DNA of 64,000 bases, taken from positions 62,001-126,000 of the forward strand of contig JAKPQH010000146.1 of NCBI GenBank assembly GCA_029580855.1, read 5' to 3'. The DNA comes from a bacterium. Its GTDB lineage: Bacteria > Methylomirabilota > Methylomirabilia > Methylomirabilales > 2-02-FULL-66-22. The notes beneath the pieces are model-generated. The model was given only the letters and a program-made list of their open reading frames with translations. It was not told the origin of the DNA and did no database searches. Below are positions 60,582 through 64,000 of the stretch, one piece after another (positions within the stretch are counted from its first letter, which is position 1; each line of letters begins with the position of its first letter). The position numbers were made by a program, and so were the translations under genes.

Positions 60582-60991
60582 TCCTCGCCGACAGCAACGT
60601 CCTGCTCGACGTCATCACGGCGGACCCAAAGTGGGGCCGCTGGTCTCTGGCAGCGCTGGACGAGTGGGCGCGTCGCGGCCCAATTCTCGTCAATCCCGTG
60701 ATCTACGCCGAGATAGCGCCGGCCTACGACACGCTCGAAGGGCTCGACGCGGCCATCGAGGCCGTCGGCCTCGAGCTCCGCGAGATTCCCCGTGCGGCGC
60801 TTTTTCTCGCCTCCCGGGCCTTCGTGCGATACCGCCGCCGTGGCGGGGCGCGGCGGGGCGTCTTGCCGGATTTCTTCGTCGGGGCCCACGCCGCCGTGCT
60901 CGATATCCCCCTGCTGACGCGTGACACCCACCGCTACCGCGCCTACTTCCCCACCTTACGCCTGGTCACCCCCAGACCGCACGTCGGTTGA
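60578..60991 (+). CDS. PIN-domain toxin (VapC-like), probable CTG start
   Basis: (L)ILADSNVLLDVITADPKWGRWS...PDFFVGAHAAVLDIPLLTRD; start overlaps antitoxin stop as CTGA. Confidence 0.82.
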   Translation: MILADSNVLLDVITADPKWGRWSLAALDEWARRGPILVNPVIYAEIAPAYDTLEGLDAAIEAVGLELREIPRAALFLASRAFVRYRRRGGARRGVLPDFFVGAHAAVLDIPLLTRDTHRYRAYFPTLRLVTPRPHVG

Positions 60992-61014
60992 TCGCGCCGC
61001 CGTCAGCGATATTT

Positions 61015-61065
61015 GACAGGGACGGCGGGGAACTGGTCACAGCCGATCGCGCCGCCGTCCCTGTC
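61015..61065. terminator. Hairpin between convergent genes
   Basis: GACAGGGACGGCGG (61015-61028) with CCGCCGTCCCTGTC (61052-61065), between VapC (+) and Ldh (-). No T-tract. Confidence 0.45.
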
Positions 61066-61078
61066 GCTGCCGCTCGGA

Positions 61079-62131
61079 TCAGACTTTCACCGGCAGCGGA
61101 ACGCCGAATCGCTTCGAGGCGGCTTCCAGCTTTTGCCAGGTTCCCGTGGGCAGGGGAATGCCGTTCGTGGCCCGTTCGGCGTGCACCCGATCCTCGAGCT
61201 CGCCGGGAACCAGAACCTCCGTGAACCCCTCGGCGGCCGGTAGCGCCTTGATGCCGTCCACGATGGCGTCGGCGCTCGCCTTGTACTCGCCGAGGTCCGT
61301 GAAGGTCGCGATGTCCACCGCAGCGACGACGCTGTTCTGCCGGTGGATCTGGGCGCCGGGCTTCCCCTGAAAGACCGGAGTCAGCAGCGGGTTGGCCACG
61401 AAGAGGCTCGTGAGGCACTCGAACATCATGGCGAGACCGGACCCCTTGCCCCCGCCGGCGGGCAAGAGGACGGCGGCCTGTTTGGGATCCGTGGTGGGCT
61501 TTCCATCCTTGTCGAGGGCCCATCCCAGCGGGATGGGAATCCCCTTGTCCTCCGCGACGTCCAGTTTCCCGCGCGCCGCCACGCTGGTGGCCATGTCGAG
61601 CATCAGCGGGCGATGCTTCTGGCCCGGCACGCAGATGGCAATGGGGCTGTTGTGGACGCCGCTGGCCCGAGCGCCATGCGGGGCCATGTTGGGCGGATTG
61701 CAGACGATAGATATCCCCGCCATGCCCTCGTTGGCTGCCATCAGCGAGTAGTATCCCATCGCGCCCTGGTGCAGCGTGTTCCTGATCACGGCCCAACCGA
61801 TGCCGACCTTCCGCGCCTTCTCGATCACCTTCCGCATCGCCATGACCGTCACCACCGGTCCCGGCGCATAGTCCGCGTCGATCAGCAGGACGGCGGGCGT
61901 CTCCTTCTGCACCTGGATGTTCGGCCGGGGCTTCATATGCCCCTTGTCCACCAGCTCCAGATACCAGGCGATGCGCTGCACCCCGTGCGAATCCACTCCG
62001 CGTAGATTGGCCCACACCAGCACATCGGCCTGATTCTCGGCCCCCTCGGGCGTGAATCCCGCCTTCTCGAACACCGCCTTTGTGAAACGCTTCAAGTCAT
62101 CCGCCTTCACCCGCACATCCGTGGCTGCCAT
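61079..62131 (-). CDS. Ldh-family (malate/L-lactate/ureidoglycolate-type) dehydrogenase
   Basis: FTPEGAENQADVLVWANLRGVDSHGVQRIAWYLELV; MAPHGAR; MLDMATSVAARGK. Confidence 0.92.
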   Translation of the reverse strand: MAATDVRVKADDLKRFTKAVFEKAGFTPEGAENQADVLVWANLRGVDSHGVQRIAWYLELVDKGHMKPRPNIQVQKETPAVLLIDADYAPGPVVTVMAMRKVIEKARKVGIGWAVIRNTLHQGAMGYYSLMAANEGMAGISIVCNPPNMAPHGARASGVHNSPIAICVPGQKHRPLMLDMATSVAARGKLDVAEDKGIPIPLGWALDKDGKPTTDPKQAAVLLPAGGGKGSGLAMMFECLTSLFVANPLLTPVFQGKPGAQIHRQNSVVAAVDIATFTDLGEYKASADAIVDGIKALPAAEGFTEVLVPGELEDRVHAERATNGIPLPTGTWQKLEAASKRFGVPLPVKV

Positions 62132-62385
62132 GATTGTCCGTTCCTCCTGTTACCGAAATGTGTGCCTCCGATGATTTGACCCGCGTCGCAGACTCAACGC
62201 GCGGGCGTAATACTATCACGCAGCGGATCGCGGCACGTACAAAATGCTGAGCCCCGGCAGGCTGCTGAACACGGTCCATCTCGTACCGTGAGGCAGGCCT
62301 TCACGACAACGGCCTGAGTCTTTGCGCGCCGGCCTGATTCGGATAGGATATCTTTGGACAATCAACGTCGCCACGGAGGAGCGGG

Positions 62386-63048
62386 ATGCCTATTCGACTT
62401 TCCAGCCGGACTGTCCTTGTGAGTTTCCTTTCCTCGGACGAACTCCACCTCGAAGGGCGCCTGACGCGGGGCGCCCCCGACCGGGGCGTCGTCCTCTGCC
62501 ACCCGCATCCGCTCTACGGCGGCTCGATGCTGACTCCGGTCATCATGACGGTGGAGCAGGCGTTTCAGGAGGCGGGGTACACCACGCTGGCTTTCAACTT
62601 CCGCGGGGTCGGCGGGAGCGAGGGGATCCATGGAGAAGGACGGGCGGAGCTGGCCGATGTGACGGGCGCTCTGACCTACCTCGGGGAGAGTCTGGGCGGC
62701 CGGCCGCAGAAATTCGCGGTGGCGGGGTACTCGTTCGGGAGTTTCGTGGGGGCCATGGCCGCGGCTGCGGATCGGCGCGTCGGCTTCTACCTCGGCGTGG
62801 CGCCGCCCCTCGACCACTACGACTTCGGCTTCCTCCGGCAGGCGGTCTGCCCCATCGCCCTGATCGGCGCGACCCGCGACGAGCACTGCGACGCCCGCGG
62901 GTTTGAGGCGCTCTATCTCTCACTCCCGGCCACGCCCTGGGTGCGGCGGATCGACACCGCCCACGCTTTTTCCGATGCCCTCGATCTTCTGGCCCAGGCG
63001 TGCCACGATGCCATCGGCTGGGCGGAAGGCGGTCGACGAACTCGCTGA
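62386..63048 (+). CDS. Alpha/beta hydrolase
   Basis: VVLCHPHPLYGGSM, FNFRGVGGSEG, AGYSFGSFVG nucleophile elbow. Confidence 0.9.
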   Translation: MPIRLSSRTVLVSFLSSDELHLEGRLTRGAPDRGVVLCHPHPLYGGSMLTPVIMTVEQAFQEAGYTTLAFNFRGVGGSEGIHGEGRAELADVTGALTYLGESLGGRPQKFAVAGYSFGSFVGAMAAAADRRVGFYLGVAPPLDHYDFGFLRQAVCPIALIGATRDEHCDARGFEALYLSLPATPWVRRIDTAHAFSDALDLLAQACHDAIGWAEGGRRTR

Positions 63049-63214
63049 CAGACTGCCGGACGAGCACGCCTGCGGCGCCGGCGCGGGGTCCAAGGTTCTC
63101 CGGCCGGGCGGCGGAAAATCCCAATGCGGGCGAAGGTCAACTCTGCTAGCATACCGCGTCGGAGTCGAGTGGCAGACTTCGGATGGCACAGTTTTATTGC
63201 AAGGAGGGGCTCGA

Positions 63215-64000
63215 ATGAAACGCATCGGAAGGATTGGGGCACTCATCGGTCTGGCAATCATTCTTCTCGTCCTGACGCACCAGTCGGCCGGAGCTGCTTT
63301 TGAGCTGAAAGGCCAGACGGAATGCATCGCGCCGTCAAACCCCGGCGGGGGCTGGGACGCGATCTGCCGAACCACCTCGGCGGTCCTGCAGAAGACGGGC
63401 ATGATCAAGGCGCCCATGTACGTCACGAACATGCCGGGCGGCAGCGGCGCGGTCGCCATCGCGAACGTGATCACCAAGCGGAAGGCCGACACGAACCTCA
63501 TCGTGGCGGCTTCCAACGCGCTTACCTTCACGATGTCCATGGGCCGGACCCCGCACACGTACCGAGATGTCATCCCCTTGGCGCAGGTCGGGGCGGAGCT
63601 CGGCGGGTTTTTCGTACGAGCGGACTCCAAGCTCAAGAACCTCGGCGATCTGGTGACCGCTCTCAAAGCGGACCCGAAGTCTGTGAACTTCGCCGGTGGA
63701 TCGGCGCCGGGCAGCCTGGATCACATCAAGGCGGCCCTTTTGGCCAAGGCGATCGGTGTGGATCCGACCAAGGTCGTCTACGTGCCGTTCCAGGGCGGCG
63801 GCGAAGCCTTGACGTCGCTGCTCGGCGGCCATACCAACGTGGCAACCCTCGACCTCTCCGAGGCTGCCGGCCAGCTGGAAGCGGGGAAGATCCGCGCCTT
63901 GGCGATCCTGTCGGAGAAGCGCTCCACCAAGTTCAAGGATATCCCCACGACCTACGAGGGCGGCGTCAAGGCCAGCCTCCCCGTCTGGCGCGGTCTCTAC
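63215..64000 (+). CDS. TctC/Bug-family substrate-binding protein (3' end outside window)
   Basis: RBS AAGGAGG; signal peptide; IAPSNPGGGWDAICRTTSAVLQKTGMI...NMPGGSGAVAIANV...FAGGSAPGSLDHI. Confidence 0.88.
   Translation, partial: MKRIGRIGALIGLAIILLVLTHQSAGAAFELKGQTECIAPSNPGGGWDAICRTTSAVLQKTGMIKAPMYVTNMPGGSGAVAIANVITKRKADTNLIVAASNALTFTMSMGRTPHTYRDVIPLAQVGAELGGFFVRADSKLKNLGDLVTALKADPKSVNFAGGSAPGSLDHIKAALLAKAIGVDPTKVVYVPFQGGGEALTSLLGGHTNVATLDLSEAAGQLEAGKIRALAILSEKRSTKFKDIPTTYEGGVKASLPVWRGLY

Overview
High-GC bacterial chromosome window; lineage not determinable from sequence alone, though gene style suggests an uncultured soil/sediment lineage. No rRNA, tRNA or CRISPR array was found. Main blocks: (1) 1-6.6 kb: enolase (partial), a phosphohexomutase homologue whose catalytic-serine loop is replaced (TAGGDP instead of TASHNP), a nucleotidyltransferase/phosphomutase fusion, alanine racemase. 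(2) 6.8-9.1 kb: CIRCE-groES-groEL-terminator. (3) 10.3-28.9 kb: a dense potassium-homeostasis island with two TrkA-type genes (one with an in-frame TAG), three KimA/YdaO-like transporters, an RCK-domain K+ channel, two KdpD/KdpE pairs, a standalone DUF4118 protein, a 35-aa membrane microprotein and a decayed kdpC, but no kdpFAB. (4) 29-48 kb: PLD-like protein, lytic transglycosylase, ilvBN, an odd cluster of degenerate-looking enzymes, and a sugar-acid type catabolic/TRAP cluster with several intergenic palindromic repeats and an IS110 remnant. (5) 48-60.2 kb: a minus-strand defence-like operon with SNF2/DUF3883 helicase, DUF1156 DNA methyltransferase and DUF499 ATPase, interleaved with ORF6N, DUF433/DUF5615 and PIN genes. 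Its large genes carry several mobile or palindromic elements that stay translated in frame, including a complete-looking REP-flanked Y1 (RAYT) transposase inside the methyltransferase. I consider this the most novel feature. (6) 60.3-64 kb: AbrB/PIN toxin-antitoxin pair, Ldh-type dehydrogenase, alpha/beta hydrolase, TctC-like binding protein (partial). All assignments are from reading the translations; no database search was run.
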